A DNA stretch of 62,565 nt from a bacterium (GTDB lineage: Bacteria; Acidobacteriota; Terriglobia; Terriglobales; Acidobacteriaceae), in the NCBI GenBank assembly GCA_026225095.1, contig JAMFSC010000040.1:1-62565 (forward strand), written 5' to 3'. Numbering within the stretch: the first letter of the stretch is position 1; every line of letters starts with the position of its first letter. Shown here in pieces: positions 51,571 through 59,532 of this stretch. The notes below the pieces were generated by a model, which worked only from the letters and a program-made list of their open reading frames with translations, searched no databases and had not been told where the DNA came from. Both the position numbers and the translations under genes were made by a program.

Positions 51571-52833
51571 GTGAGCTTCGACTTTCAATCTTCTCTGAAT
51601 GGGGTTTCGCGCCGTTCGTTCCTGCGCACCCTCGGTGCAGCCAGTGCGGCTGCGGCAGCTCTTCCCGCGGCATTCGGTCAACAGACCGCCGCCCCCGTCA
51701 CCGCCGGCCCTGGCTCCCGTCGCGGCTTCTCTGACATGGGCGAGATGCGCCAGCTTCCCCCCGACGCTGTCATCATCAGCTCCAACGAGAATCCCCTCGG
51801 ACCCGCCCCCTCCGCTCTCTCCGCCATCTGTACCACCGCCTCCATGGGAGGCCGCTACCACGGTGAGGAGACCATGAAGACCCTCACCGTCTTCAACGAG
51901 CAGTTCGGCCTCAAGCGCGGCTACTCCGCCCTCTTCCCAGGATCCGGCGGTCCCCTCGACCTCGCCCTCATGTCGAACATCGGCCCCGACAAGCCCCTCG
52001 TCTACGGCGACCCCAGCTACGAGCAGGGCTTCCGCGCCGCCGACTCCATGAAGGCGCCCAAGTATCCCGTCAAGCTCAACGACAAGTACCAGCATGACGT
52101 GAAAGCCATGCTCGCCGCGCACCCCTCGCCTGGCGCCTACTACATCGTCAATCCCAACAACCCCACTGGAACCATGACGCCCAAGGAAGACATCGTCTGG
52201 CTCCTCAAGAACAAGCCCAAGGGTTCGGTCGTCATCGTCGACGAGGCCTACCACCACTTCTCGAACGACGATTCCGTCATCGATCTCGTCGCCCAGGATC
52301 AGGACCTCATCGTCCTCCGCACCTTCTCGAAGATCTACGGCATGGCTGGCCTGCGCGCTGGCTTCGCGGTCGCCCGTCCCGACCTGCTGCAGAAGTTCGG
52401 AACCGTCGCCATCCCCGCCCGTTCGCTCGCCAGCATCTCCATCACATCCGCAGCCGGAGCCCGCGCCAGCCTGCAGGATAAGGACCTGGTGCCACTCCGC
52501 CGCAAGATCAACGCCGACGTCCGCGCCGATACCCTGGAGTTCCTCACCAAGAAGGGCTACAAGATCGTCCCCGGTTCGCAGGCCAACATGTTCATGGTCG
52601 ATGTCCAGCGCCCCGGCAAGGAGTTCATGGCCAGTATGCTTAAGGAGAACGTCGCCATCGGACGCTCCTGGACCGCCATGCCGAACTACGTTCGCGTAAC
52701 GGTCGGTACCAAGGACGAGATGCAGAAGTTCCAGACCGCCTTCGTCAAGTGCATGGACATGACCCACACCACCATGGGAGCATCCCTCTACGCACCCGAG
52801 TACCACGTGCCCACCGAACTCTACCGCGGCTAA
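51571..52833 (+). CDS. Tat-exported aminotransferase, histidinol-phosphate aminotransferase-like
   Basis: PLP enzyme of 420 aa of fold type I, subgroup of HisC. It starts with a twin-arginine signal, VSRRSFLRTLG followed by an Ala-rich hydrophobic stretch to AAFGQ, so the folded holoenzyme should be exported. Cofactor residues are intact: ISSNENPLGP at the entrance, YYIVNPNNPTGT, VIVDEAYHHF and the Schiff-base Lys in RTFSKIYGMAGLRAGF. GTG at 51571 is seven bases after AAGGAG; an upstream ATG lacks one. Substrate is unknown. A periplasmic aminotransferase is unusual, since amino-acid synthesis is cytoplasmic; a role in envelope or secondary metabolism is possible. Confidence 0.88.
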   Translation: MSFDFQSSLNGVSRRSFLRTLGAASAAAAALPAAFGQQTAAPVTAGPGSRRGFSDMGEMRQLPPDAVIISSNENPLGPAPSALSAICTTASMGGRYHGEETMKTLTVFNEQFGLKRGYSALFPGSGGPLDLALMSNIGPDKPLVYGDPSYEQGFRAADSMKAPKYPVKLNDKYQHDVKAMLAAHPSPGAYYIVNPNNPTGTMTPKEDIVWLLKNKPKGSVVIVDEAYHHFSNDDSVIDLVAQDQDLIVLRTFSKIYGMAGLRAGFAVARPDLLQKFGTVAIPARSLASISITSAAGARASLQDKDLVPLRRKINADVRADTLEFLTKKGYKIVPGSQANMFMVDVQRPGKEFMASMLKENVAIGRSWTAMPNYVRVTVGTKDEMQKFQTAFVKCMDMTHTTMGASLYAPEYHVPTELYRG

Positions 52834-52836
52834 GGT

Positions 52837-52962
52837 GGATTGCCTGTTGGTATTTGGTATACGGTCGGGTGCCCCACCTTCGCGACACGCCTCATCGTCG
52901 CTAAGGTGGGCCGGAGCGCCACGGCACCCGACCCAGAACCCTATACCTTCAGCGAATCCGCT
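52837..52962 (+). repeat. repeat A copy 3
   Basis: From GGATTGCCTG to CAGCGAATCC, differing from copy 2 mainly by a few inserted bases after TTGGTAT. The hairpin core is the same. It begins three bases after the aminotransferase stop codon. Confidence 0.82.
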
Positions 52963-53008
52963 AAAGATGTTGCTATTCCCGATAGGACTCTCAGCCGACC
53001 AAAGGAAG

Positions 53009-53096
53009 GCCCAGGCGAAGCCCAACACGAGTCACGAAGATCTTGCCAAAGGCCCCGTGACCGCTCCACGCGCAATGGGCCGCCCGGAAGGACCGT
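53009..53096 (-). repeat. repeat B copy 6 (inverted)
   Basis: Minus-strand reading: GGGCGGCCCATTGCGCGTGG, AGCGGTCACGGGGCCTTTGG, CAAGATCTTCGTGACTCGTG, TTGGGCTTCGCCTGG. The longest copy; it ends at the stop of the modA gene and lies 46 bp after repeat A copy 3. Confidence 0.7.
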
Positions 53097-53097
53097 C

Positions 53098-53883
53098 CTA
53101 CCGCACCGGCTCCAACCCGAACTCCGGAAGATGGGCCTGAACCTCGGACGACAGCAGCCAGTCCAGAAACTGCTTCGCCTCTTCCGGGTGAGCCGATTTC
53201 TTCATTGCCACCCCATATTGCACGATCTCGGGATACACCGCAGGGACCAGGACGTACGTTCCCACCGCCGCCATCGCGGGCGAGCGTGCCAGCGTCAGCG
53301 AGATAAAGCCCATCTGCGCGTTGCCCGAGGCCACGTACTGTGCGGTCTGGGCAACGTTCTCTGCCACCACCAGCTTTCCGCCTACCGGCCCGGTCAGCTT
53401 CAGCTTGTCCATTGCGGCATAGGCGGCACGCCCGAACGGAGCATGGAACTGGTCGGCCACGGCGACCCGGGTTACCCGGGGATCGGTCAACTCTTCCATA
53501 TGCAGGGGCTGCAGCGGAGAGTCTTTCCTCGCAAAGAGCACGAGCGATCCCTTCGCATAGCGCACTGGGGCAGTGCTCGCAGCCAGTCCTGCCGCGACGA
53601 CCTTTTCGGGAAAGATGAAGTCCGCGCCAAGGAAAACGTCGAAAGGAGCACCATTGATAATCTGCTCGGCCAGAGTCGACGAAGAGCCGAACGACATGAC
53701 CAGCTTCACCCCGGTCTTCCTCTCAAATCCCGCCGCCAGCGCCGGCATCACCGGCTGCAGATCCGCCGCCGCAGCGACGCGAATCTGCCTCTCACCCTTA
53801 TCCTGCGCCTCGACTCGTCCCGAAAAACCGCAGAATATTGCAAAAACTACAAACGCGAGCAGCGCCCGCCTTGGTTCTCCCAT
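53098..53883 (-). CDS. modA: molybdate-type ABC transporter substrate-binding protein
   Basis: Periplasmic binding protein of 261 aa with a signal peptide (RALLAFVVFAIFCGFSGRVEAQ). IRVAAAADLQPVMPALAAGFE starts the mature protein, FGSSSTLAEQIINGAPFDVFLGAD holds the first anion ligands, and later parts such as VGGKLVVAENVAQTAQYV and GFISLTLARS complete the two-lobe fold typical of ModA and related tungstate or molybdate binders. ModB and ModC are not adjacent; the stand-alone ATPase at 47.9 kb cannot be assumed to be its partner. Start at 53883; no strong ribosome site. Divergent from thrC, with only 41 bp between start codons. Confidence 0.87.
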   Translation of the reverse strand: MGEPRRALLAFVVFAIFCGFSGRVEAQDKGERQIRVAAAADLQPVMPALAAGFERKTGVKLVMSFGSSSTLAEQIINGAPFDVFLGADFIFPEKVVAAGLAASTAPVRYAKGSLVLFARKDSPLQPLHMEELTDPRVTRVAVADQFHAPFGRAAYAAMDKLKLTGPVGGKLVVAENVAQTAQYVASGNAQMGFISLTLARSPAMAAVGTYVLVPAVYPEIVQYGVAMKKSAHPEEAKQFLDWLLSSEVQAHLPEFGLEPVR

Positions 53884-53924
53884 GGCAGTACGATACCCTG
53901 AGAGCGGAAAACGATTGGGACCAT

Positions 53925-55364
53925 ATGAGTTCAGCACACCAGCTACGATGCACGGACTGCCTGGAAGAGATACCCGGCCCCCAGGCGGCCAGCGACTTCC
54001 GCTGCCGCAGATGCGGCGGCCTCTTCGAGGTCTTTTACCCCTGGTCGCCCGCGGCCAACGACCTCGCTGACCGCAAACCGCACTCGCCGGCCACGCCAAA
54101 CACGGGCGGACCGGTCAATCCCGGGGCTCGTCTGCCGAACCCCTCGGCCCTGCGATTTCTGTGGGAAGAACGCCGAACCTCCACCATGGCGGTCGATCAG
54201 TCCGGCGTCTGGCGTTTCCGCGACCTGCTCCCCATCCTGGACGACCCCAACCAGGCCGTCACCCTGCGCGAGGGCAACACGCCCCTCTATGAACTGCCGC
54301 GCAACGCACGCGCTCTCGGTCTCGACTTCCTCCTGGCCAAGCACCAGGGCATGAACCCCACCGGCTCCTTCAAGGACACCGGCATGACCGCAGCCCTCTC
54401 CGTGGCCCGCGAACGGGGCTTCGAGTGGGTTGCCTGCGCCTCTACCGGAAACACCTCCGCCGCGATGGCCGCCTATGCCGCCCGCGCCGGGCTTCAGTCC
54501 ATCGTCTTCATCCCTGAAGGCAAGATCGCCTGGGGCAAGCTGTCGCAGTCCATGGACTACGGGGCGCTCACGGTCCAGCTCCGCACCGACTTCGACGGCT
54601 GCGTCCGCATCCTCGCCGACCTGGTCAAGCGCTTCCCCATCTATCTGCTCAACTCGGTCAACCCCTACCGCCTGGAAGGCCAGAAGACTCCGGCCTTCGA
54701 GATGGCGGAGCAGCTCGACTGGCGCGTTCCCGACCACATCATCGTGCCGGGCGGCAACCTCGCCAACTCCGCCGCGCTTGGCAAGGGCTTTGCGGAGATG
54801 CACCACCTCGGCCTGATCAGCCGCATCCCGTCGATCTCGGTCATCCAGGCCGAGGGGGCCAACCCGCTCTATCGCACGATGCACGAGAACGGCGGAAGGG
54901 AACTGATTCCCGTAGTTGCCGAGACCCGCGCCTCCGCCATCCGCATCGGGGCTCCCGCCTCCTGGAAGAAGTCCGTCCGCATCCTGCAATCGACCGGCGG
55001 CTCGGTCGAGCAGGTCTCCGAGCAGGAGATCGCCCTCGCCAAGGCCCAGATCGGAGCCGAGGGTATTGGCTGCGAACCCGCCTCCGCCGTCACCCTCGCC
55101 GGTCTCAAGAAACTCGTGGCGAAGGGTAAGGTCCAGCCCGAGCAGCGCGTCGTCCTGGTCCTTACCGGCCACACCCTCAAGGACTCCGACTACACCATCC
55201 ACTACCACCGCAACGAACTCTTCACCTCCGCCGAGCAAGCTGCTCTCACACCCGCCGAGGCCGCCGAACACGCCGCACTGCGCAAACCGCCCATCGTCCT
55301 CGACCCGGACCCAGACACCGTTCTCCGTACCCTGGAGGCCCACATGGAGCTCCATCCGGCCTAG
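53925..55364 (+). CDS. thrC: threonine synthase
   Basis: PLP enzyme of 479 aa that converts O-phosphohomoserine to threonine. It opens with a zinc-ribbon-like CTDC-x14-CRRC (not general in the family). The cofactor Lys is in TGSFKDTGMTAAL, CASTGNTSAAMAAYAARAG binds phosphate and IIVPGGNLANSAALGKGF supports the PLP ring. LREGNTPLYELPR is the N-terminal signature. The ATG at 53925 is chosen; TTGGGA precedes it. It heads a pair with homoserine kinase 242 bp downstream; homoserine dehydrogenase is not in the window. The last 60 residues are a poorly conserved tail. Confidence 0.93.
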   Translation: MSSAHQLRCTDCLEEIPGPQAASDFRCRRCGGLFEVFYPWSPAANDLADRKPHSPATPNTGGPVNPGARLPNPSALRFLWEERRTSTMAVDQSGVWRFRDLLPILDDPNQAVTLREGNTPLYELPRNARALGLDFLLAKHQGMNPTGSFKDTGMTAALSVARERGFEWVACASTGNTSAAMAAYAARAGLQSIVFIPEGKIAWGKLSQSMDYGALTVQLRTDFDGCVRILADLVKRFPIYLLNSVNPYRLEGQKTPAFEMAEQLDWRVPDHIIVPGGNLANSAALGKGFAEMHHLGLISRIPSISVIQAEGANPLYRTMHENGGRELIPVVAETRASAIRIGAPASWKKSVRILQSTGGSVEQVSEQEIALAKAQIGAEGIGCEPASAVTLAGLKKLVAKGKVQPEQRVVLVLTGHTLKDSDYTIHYHRNELFTSAEQAALTPAEAAEHAALRKPPIVLDPDPDTVLRTLEAHMELHPA

Positions 55365-55488
55365 CTCATTTCGGGGCCGCTCCACTCTCTTGTCTATCTG
55401 TCTGTCATTCCCGAAGGGAATCTGCGTCAGTCGCCTCAAGGAGCTCAAGGCCTGCGCGGAAAAGTGACCCCCCTCCCCATAACCCCAT

Positions 55489-55575
55489 TCGTTTGAATAC
55501 TTTGCCCGTAAGTCTCATCGAATGAATACTTTGCATCTAGGCGGATACTTATCTTCTATCGAATGAATACTTTAG
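55489..55575 (+). repeat. three direct repeats of GAATGAATACTTT
   Basis: TCGTTTGAATACTTTGC at 55489-55505, TCGAATGAATACTTTGC at 55518-55534 and TCGAATGAATACTTTAG at 55559-55575. The spacing is 29 and 41 bp. They form an AT-rich island in a GC-rich region, between thrC and thrB, and may be activator sites or the promoter region of thrB. Confidence 0.7.
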
Positions 55576-55606
55576 AGAATAGGCAGGGGGGAGGGGGTAC
55601 CCGCCC

Positions 55607-56521
55607 GTGACCCAGCCCATCCACCTCCGCCTGCCCGCAACCTCGGCCAATCTAGGTCCCGGATTCGACACCCTCGGCCTCGCCATGGCGCTCTACCTGA
55701 CCGTTGAAGCGAGCGAATCGAACAAGGATTCGATCGAAGCCACCGGACGCGACGTCCACCGCATCTCCAACCCGCACCGCAATCTCATCCTCAACACGTG
55801 CCGCGATGTCCTCGCCGCCAACCATAAGCCAGCTCCGTCCATCCGCCTGAAGCTGCATAACGAGATCCCGCTCGGCATGGGCTGCGGATCGAGCGCCGCC
55901 GCCCTCCTCGCCGGAGTCCACCTCGCCAACCACTTCGGCCGCCTCGGCTGGACCCCGCATCAGGTCATGACGGAAGCCTGCCTGCGCGAGGGCCATCCAG
56001 ATAACGTCGCCGCCTGCGCCCTGGGCGGTATGACCACCTCCTGCCAGGAGGGAACCAGGATACTGACCGCTACCTGCGGCGAGAACCTCCCCTGGAAGCT
56101 GGTGCTGGTCCTGCCCTCCACCTCACTGGCCACCGAGAAGGCCCGCGCCCTGCTCCCGCCCACCTACTCCCGCGCCGACGCGGTGGCCAACATCCAGCGC
56201 TCCTCCCTGCTGGTAGCCGCCTTCGCCCTCAACCGCCCGGACCTCCTCCGCACCGCCATGCAGGACCGCATCCACCAACCCTACCGCTCGGAGGCCTGCC
56301 CCCTCCTACCCCTCCTCCTCCCCCTGGCCACCCACCCCGGCGTCTACGGCGTAGCCCTGTCCGGCGCCGGCCCCTCCGTCCTCCGCCTGGTAGACCCCGC
56401 CCCCCCCCCCACCCCCCTCCACCAAGCCATCCACTCCACCGCGGGCGGGATGGAACTCGAGATATTGGACACTACGATCGCCGGAGGAACGAGGGTAACT
56501 GGTTACCCTTCACCAATTTAG
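55607..56521 (+). CDS. thrB: homoserine kinase
   Basis: GHMP kinase of 304 aa that phosphorylates homoserine for threonine synthase. LPATSANLGPGFDTLGLAM is the N-terminal family motif, IPLGMGCGSSAAALLAG the ATP-binding loop, and GVALSGAGPSVLRLV the third GHMP motif. Start is GTG at 55607 after a G-rich ribosome site. Near the C terminus an uninterrupted run of 11 C residues (56400-56410) encodes APPPTP and is a likely site of slippage or sequencing error. Acts with thrC upstream. Confidence 0.92.
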   Translation: MTQPIHLRLPATSANLGPGFDTLGLAMALYLTVEASESNKDSIEATGRDVHRISNPHRNLILNTCRDVLAANHKPAPSIRLKLHNEIPLGMGCGSSAAALLAGVHLANHFGRLGWTPHQVMTEACLREGHPDNVAACALGGMTTSCQEGTRILTATCGENLPWKLVLVLPSTSLATEKARALLPPTYSRADAVANIQRSSLLVAAFALNRPDLLRTAMQDRIHQPYRSEACPLLPLLLPLATHPGVYGVALSGAGPSVLRLVDPAPPPTPLHQAIHSTAGGMELEILDTTIAGGTRVTGYPSPI

Positions 56522-56530
56522 GTTACCTAA
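56492..56530. promoter_or_regulatory. two adjacent palindromes at the thrB 3' end
   Basis: AGGGTAAC-TG-GTTACCCT at 56492-56509 has perfect 8-bp arms; TTAGGT-T-ACCTAA at 56518-56530 has perfect 6-bp arms. Both contain GGTTACC. They overlap the last codons and stop of thrB. The loops are too short for terminators, so protein binding is likelier. Confidence 0.5.
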
Positions 56531-56759
56531 GAATTCTTTCCTTCCGGTCAATTTTGGTCTAACTTCAGGTGTGTGGCCAGTTCTGGGGAGGACTGCTACG
56601 CCGCCCGTTGATCTCCATTGAGAGGTCCGGGCGTTCTCCTTTAAGGCAGAATCTCGATGAGGGCCCCAATTGAACCCGGTGTCGCCTCCAGTGCATCTAC
56701 TAGTATAGAAATGTAATGAGGCTGCCCCGCCAGACGGGCCGCAGCAGGAGGATTCATCC

Positions 56760-57107
56760 ATGGCAGGACAGTTTGTAACCGAAGTCAGCGACGCGACCTT
56801 TGAAAAAGAGGTCCTGCAGTCCGACCAGCCCGTTCTCGTCGACTTCTGGGCTGCATGGTGTGGCCCATGCCGCGCTCTCGCGCCCGTCGTTGATCAGGTC
56901 GCCATGCAGTACAACGGCAAGCTCCGCGTAATGAAGATGGACGTCGACGCCAATACGGCGACCCCGATGCGGTATGGCATTCGTGGAATTCCCGCGCTCA
57001 TTCTCTTCAAGGGTGGACAGGTTGCCGACAACATCGTTGGATTCGTCCCGAAGGATACGATCGACAAGTCAATCGCGAAGGTGCTCGCGGATACTGTCCT
57101 CGCCTAA
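56760..57107 (+). CDS. trxA: thioredoxin
   Basis: General protein disulfide reductase of 115 aa. The active site is WCGPC (Trp33, Cys34, Cys37) in VLVDFWAAWCGPCRALAP, and the cis-proline loop is GIRGIPALILFKGG. Length and fold are standard, with a few extra residues at the N terminus. AGGAGG lies seven bases before the ATG. It is followed by a clear terminator, so it is a one-gene unit; a glutathione peroxidase (11.6 kb) and glutaredoxin (60.7 kb) in the same window could use it or complement it. Confidence 0.96.
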   Translation: MAGQFVTEVSDATFEKEVLQSDQPVLVDFWAAWCGPCRALAPVVDQVAMQYNGKLRVMKMDVDANTATPMRYGIRGIPALILFKGGQVADNIVGFVPKDTIDKSIAKVLADTVLA

Positions 57108-57127
57108 GTAGGCGTCTCCCCACGCGC

Positions 57128-57153
57128 AGCCCGGCCCGATGTGGCCGGGCTTT
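57128..57153 (+). terminator. intrinsic terminator after trxA
   Basis: GCCCGGCC (57129-57136), loop CGATGT and GGCCGGGC (57143-57150), followed by TTTCG. It lies 21 bp after the trxA stop. Confidence 0.75.
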
Positions 57154-57182
57154 CGTGCGCAGGATGCTAAGATTGGCGATAG

Positions 57183-58592
57183 ATGCTGGAGTGGATGCTC
57201 TTCCGCGCGATCATGGTGGCCGTCTTCATTCTGGCCAACAGCTTCTTTGTGGCTGCGGAGTTTGCGCTCGTCAGCGTGCGTGAGACGCGTTTGGACCATC
57301 TGATCGCTCTCGGCCATCCAGGGGCGCGTACTGCCCTCCAACTGAAGCGAAACATCGACGACTTTCTTCCGGCAGTACAGTTCGGTGTAACGCTGGCTGC
57401 GCTGGCTCTCGGCTGGATCGGGGAGCCTGCGGTCGCGGAGATGATCCTGCATGGAGCTTCCCGGCTGCTGCGGACGTTGCCTCCTCATGCGACCGTCTAC
57501 GCCAACGCGATTGCGGTCGTGATTGCGTTTGCGGTGATTACTTACTTCGAGGTGCTGCTCGGGGAGCTTGTCCCCAAGTCGCTCGCGCTGCAGAGGACTG
57601 AGCGGATTGCTTTGGCGGTCGCGGGTCCGATGGATGTCTTCATCCGGATGACGCGTCCGGCGGTGCGGTTGATGAACTCCTCGGCGACTGCCGTGTTGCG
57701 GCTTTTCAATGCGCCGCTCTCGGGTGAGGGTCCGGTGCATTCTCCGGAGGAATTGAAGCTCATTGCTACATCGACACGACGCATGGGACTTCTGCCAGAG
57801 TTCCAGGAGCAGATCATCCATCGCGCGATTGAGCTATCGCATGTGACAGTGCGTGAGATCATGACTCCGCGTGGGAAGATCTTCTCTCTGCCTGCGAACC
57901 TGTCGGTTGAGCGAGCGAGTGCGAGGATCATCGAGGAGCAGCACTCACGGATTCCGGTGTACGAGACGGCGACTGCCACTCAGCACAAGAGCAGACACGC
58001 GGATACGGACCAGATCATCGGGATTGTCTACTCCAAGGACATCTCACGGCTGATGCACTTTCGGTCGGTTGCGCTGTCACTGGGAAGCTCGGGAGATTCC
58101 GGACTGACGTTACGACAGGTAATGCGAGAGCCGTTCTTCGTCCCTGAGACCAAGCTTGCGGTGGAGTTGCTGCAGGACTTCCAGACGCGGCGAAGGCAGA
58201 TCGCGGTGGTCGTTGACGAGTTTGGCTCGACGGTTGGGCTGGTGACGGCGGAAGACGCGCTGGAGCAGATCGTGGGTGAGTTGGAGGATGAGTTCGACAT
58301 CGCCTCGCGACCTGCGTTGACGTCGGCGACCGGGGTGATGACGCTCGATGGAAGCGCTACGCTGCGTGACCTGAATACGCAACTGCAATGGTCGTTTCCG
58401 CGGGAAGCTGGAGTCGAGACGCTGGCCGGATTTCTGCTGGCCCAGTTGGGGCACATTCCCCATCCGGAAGAGAGCGTGACGTTCGACCATCGTCGATACA
58501 CGGTTGCTGAAATGACGGGTCGAAGGATCAGTCGAGTTCGGGTGGAGATGCTGGGTCGTGTGTCCGAACCGGTTGGTGAGGCGGCGAGTTGA
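57183..58592 (+). CDS. CNNM/CorC-HlyC family membrane protein
   Basis: Membrane protein of 469 aa in the CNNM (DUF21) family, linked to magnesium or cobalt efflux and sometimes labelled hemolysin C. The N-terminal 190 residues have four hydrophobic segments with FVAAEFALVSVRETRLD and the family motif FEVLLGELVPKSLALQR. A CBS pair follows (VREIMTPRGKIFSLP, SRIPVYE; then LRQVMREPFFVPE, IAVVVDEFGSTVGLVTAEDALEQIVGEL), then a CorC_HlyC domain (TLDGSATLRDLNTQL). Starts just after a terminator. Its stop overlaps the start of the next gene by three bases. Confidence 0.92.
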   Translation: MLEWMLFRAIMVAVFILANSFFVAAEFALVSVRETRLDHLIALGHPGARTALQLKRNIDDFLPAVQFGVTLAALALGWIGEPAVAEMILHGASRLLRTLPPHATVYANAIAVVIAFAVITYFEVLLGELVPKSLALQRTERIALAVAGPMDVFIRMTRPAVRLMNSSATAVLRLFNAPLSGEGPVHSPEELKLIATSTRRMGLLPEFQEQIIHRAIELSHVTVREIMTPRGKIFSLPANLSVERASARIIEEQHSRIPVYETATATQHKSRHADTDQIIGIVYSKDISRLMHFRSVALSLGSSGDSGLTLRQVMREPFFVPETKLAVELLQDFQTRRRQIAVVVDEFGSTVGLVTAEDALEQIVGELEDEFDIASRPALTSATGVMTLDGSATLRDLNTQLQWSFPREAGVETLAGFLLAQLGHIPHPEESVTFDHRRYTVAEMTGRRISRVRVEMLGRVSEPVGEAAS

Positions 58593-59527
58593 GGCAGGTT
58601 CCCAGACCATTGCGGCGTGTACTCCTGACGCTGCCTGTGCTTTGGGTGGTGGTCTCGGTGGTATTCCTGTTGATTCATCTGGTTCCTGGCGATCCGATTG
58701 TGCAGATGCTGGGTGAAGGCGCGAGCGCGACCGATATCTCGGCGCTTCGACATGCCTACGGGCTCGATTCTCCTTTGCCGGAGCAATACGCTCACTATAT
58801 TCGGGGCGTTGTTCATGCGGATCTGGGGCAGTCGTTGCGGCTGCACGATTCGGTGACCCACCTGATTCTGGAGCGATATCCATACACGCTGGCGCTGACG
58901 CTGGCTGCTCTGCTGCTTGGTCTCGTGCTGTCGGTTCCCGCTGGAGTTGCTTCTGCGTTGCATCGGAATGGTTGGCAGGATCGCACTTTAGGCGTGGTTT
59001 CGCTGGTCGGTTTGTCGTTCCCCAACTTCGCCCTGGGACCGATCTTGATTGTGGTGTTTTCGATTCGCCTGGGTTGGCTGCCGGTCTCCGGGCCAGGGAC
59101 GGATGTGCCAACGTTTCTGATGCATCTTGTGCTTCCGGCGGTGACGTTGGGGTTGAGCCTGGCGGCGATCCTGACCAGAATGGTTCGGACGGCAATGCTT
59201 GAAGAACTGAGCCAGGATTACATTCGTACAGCGAGGGCCAAGGGGCTGAGCGAGAGCCAGGTCGTCTACCGTCATGCGCTGCGAAATGCGCTGATCCCCA
59301 TTCTCACTGTGGTTGGATTGCAGTTCGGTTCGCTGCTGGCGGGGGCAATCGTGACGGAGACGATCTTCAGCTGGCCAGGGATTGGGAGGCTGACGCTGAC
59401 CGCGATCTCGAACCGCGATTACGCGCTGGTGCAAGGATGTATTCTCGCGGTGGGGCTGACTTATGTGGTCGTCAACCTTTTGACGGATGTGGCCTACACC
59501 GTTGCCAATCCACGCATGCGCACCTGA
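58589..59527 (+). CDS. DppB/OppB-type ABC transporter permease
   Basis: Inner-membrane permease of 312 aa with six segments, of the nickel/peptide transporter class. The N-terminal hallmark VFLLIHLVPGDPIVQMLG and the EAA loop, here EELSQDYIRTARAKGLSESQVVYRHALRNALIP, are both intact (cited in parts: DYIRTARAKG, RHALRNALIP). It starts with TTG inside the stop region of the upstream gene (TTGA overlap), so it is translationally coupled to a CNNM protein rather than to transporter partners. A DppC-like permease, binding protein and ATPases are absent here. Confidence 0.9.
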   Translation: MRQVPRPLRRVLLTLPVLWVVVSVVFLLIHLVPGDPIVQMLGEGASATDISALRHAYGLDSPLPEQYAHYIRGVVHADLGQSLRLHDSVTHLILERYPYTLALTLAALLLGLVLSVPAGVASALHRNGWQDRTLGVVSLVGLSFPNFALGPILIVVFSIRLGWLPVSGPGTDVPTFLMHLVLPAVTLGLSLAAILTRMVRTAMLEELSQDYIRTARAKGLSESQVVYRHALRNALIPILTVVGLQFGSLLAGAIVTETIFSWPGIGRLTLTAISNRDYALVQGCILAVGLTYVVVNLLTDVAYTVANPRMRT

Positions 59528-59532
59528 CCCGG

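Noticed and set aside
55489..55575. CRISPR array
   Set aside because: Only three repeats of 13-17 bp with unequal spacers of about 12 and 24 bp, no leader and no cas genes.
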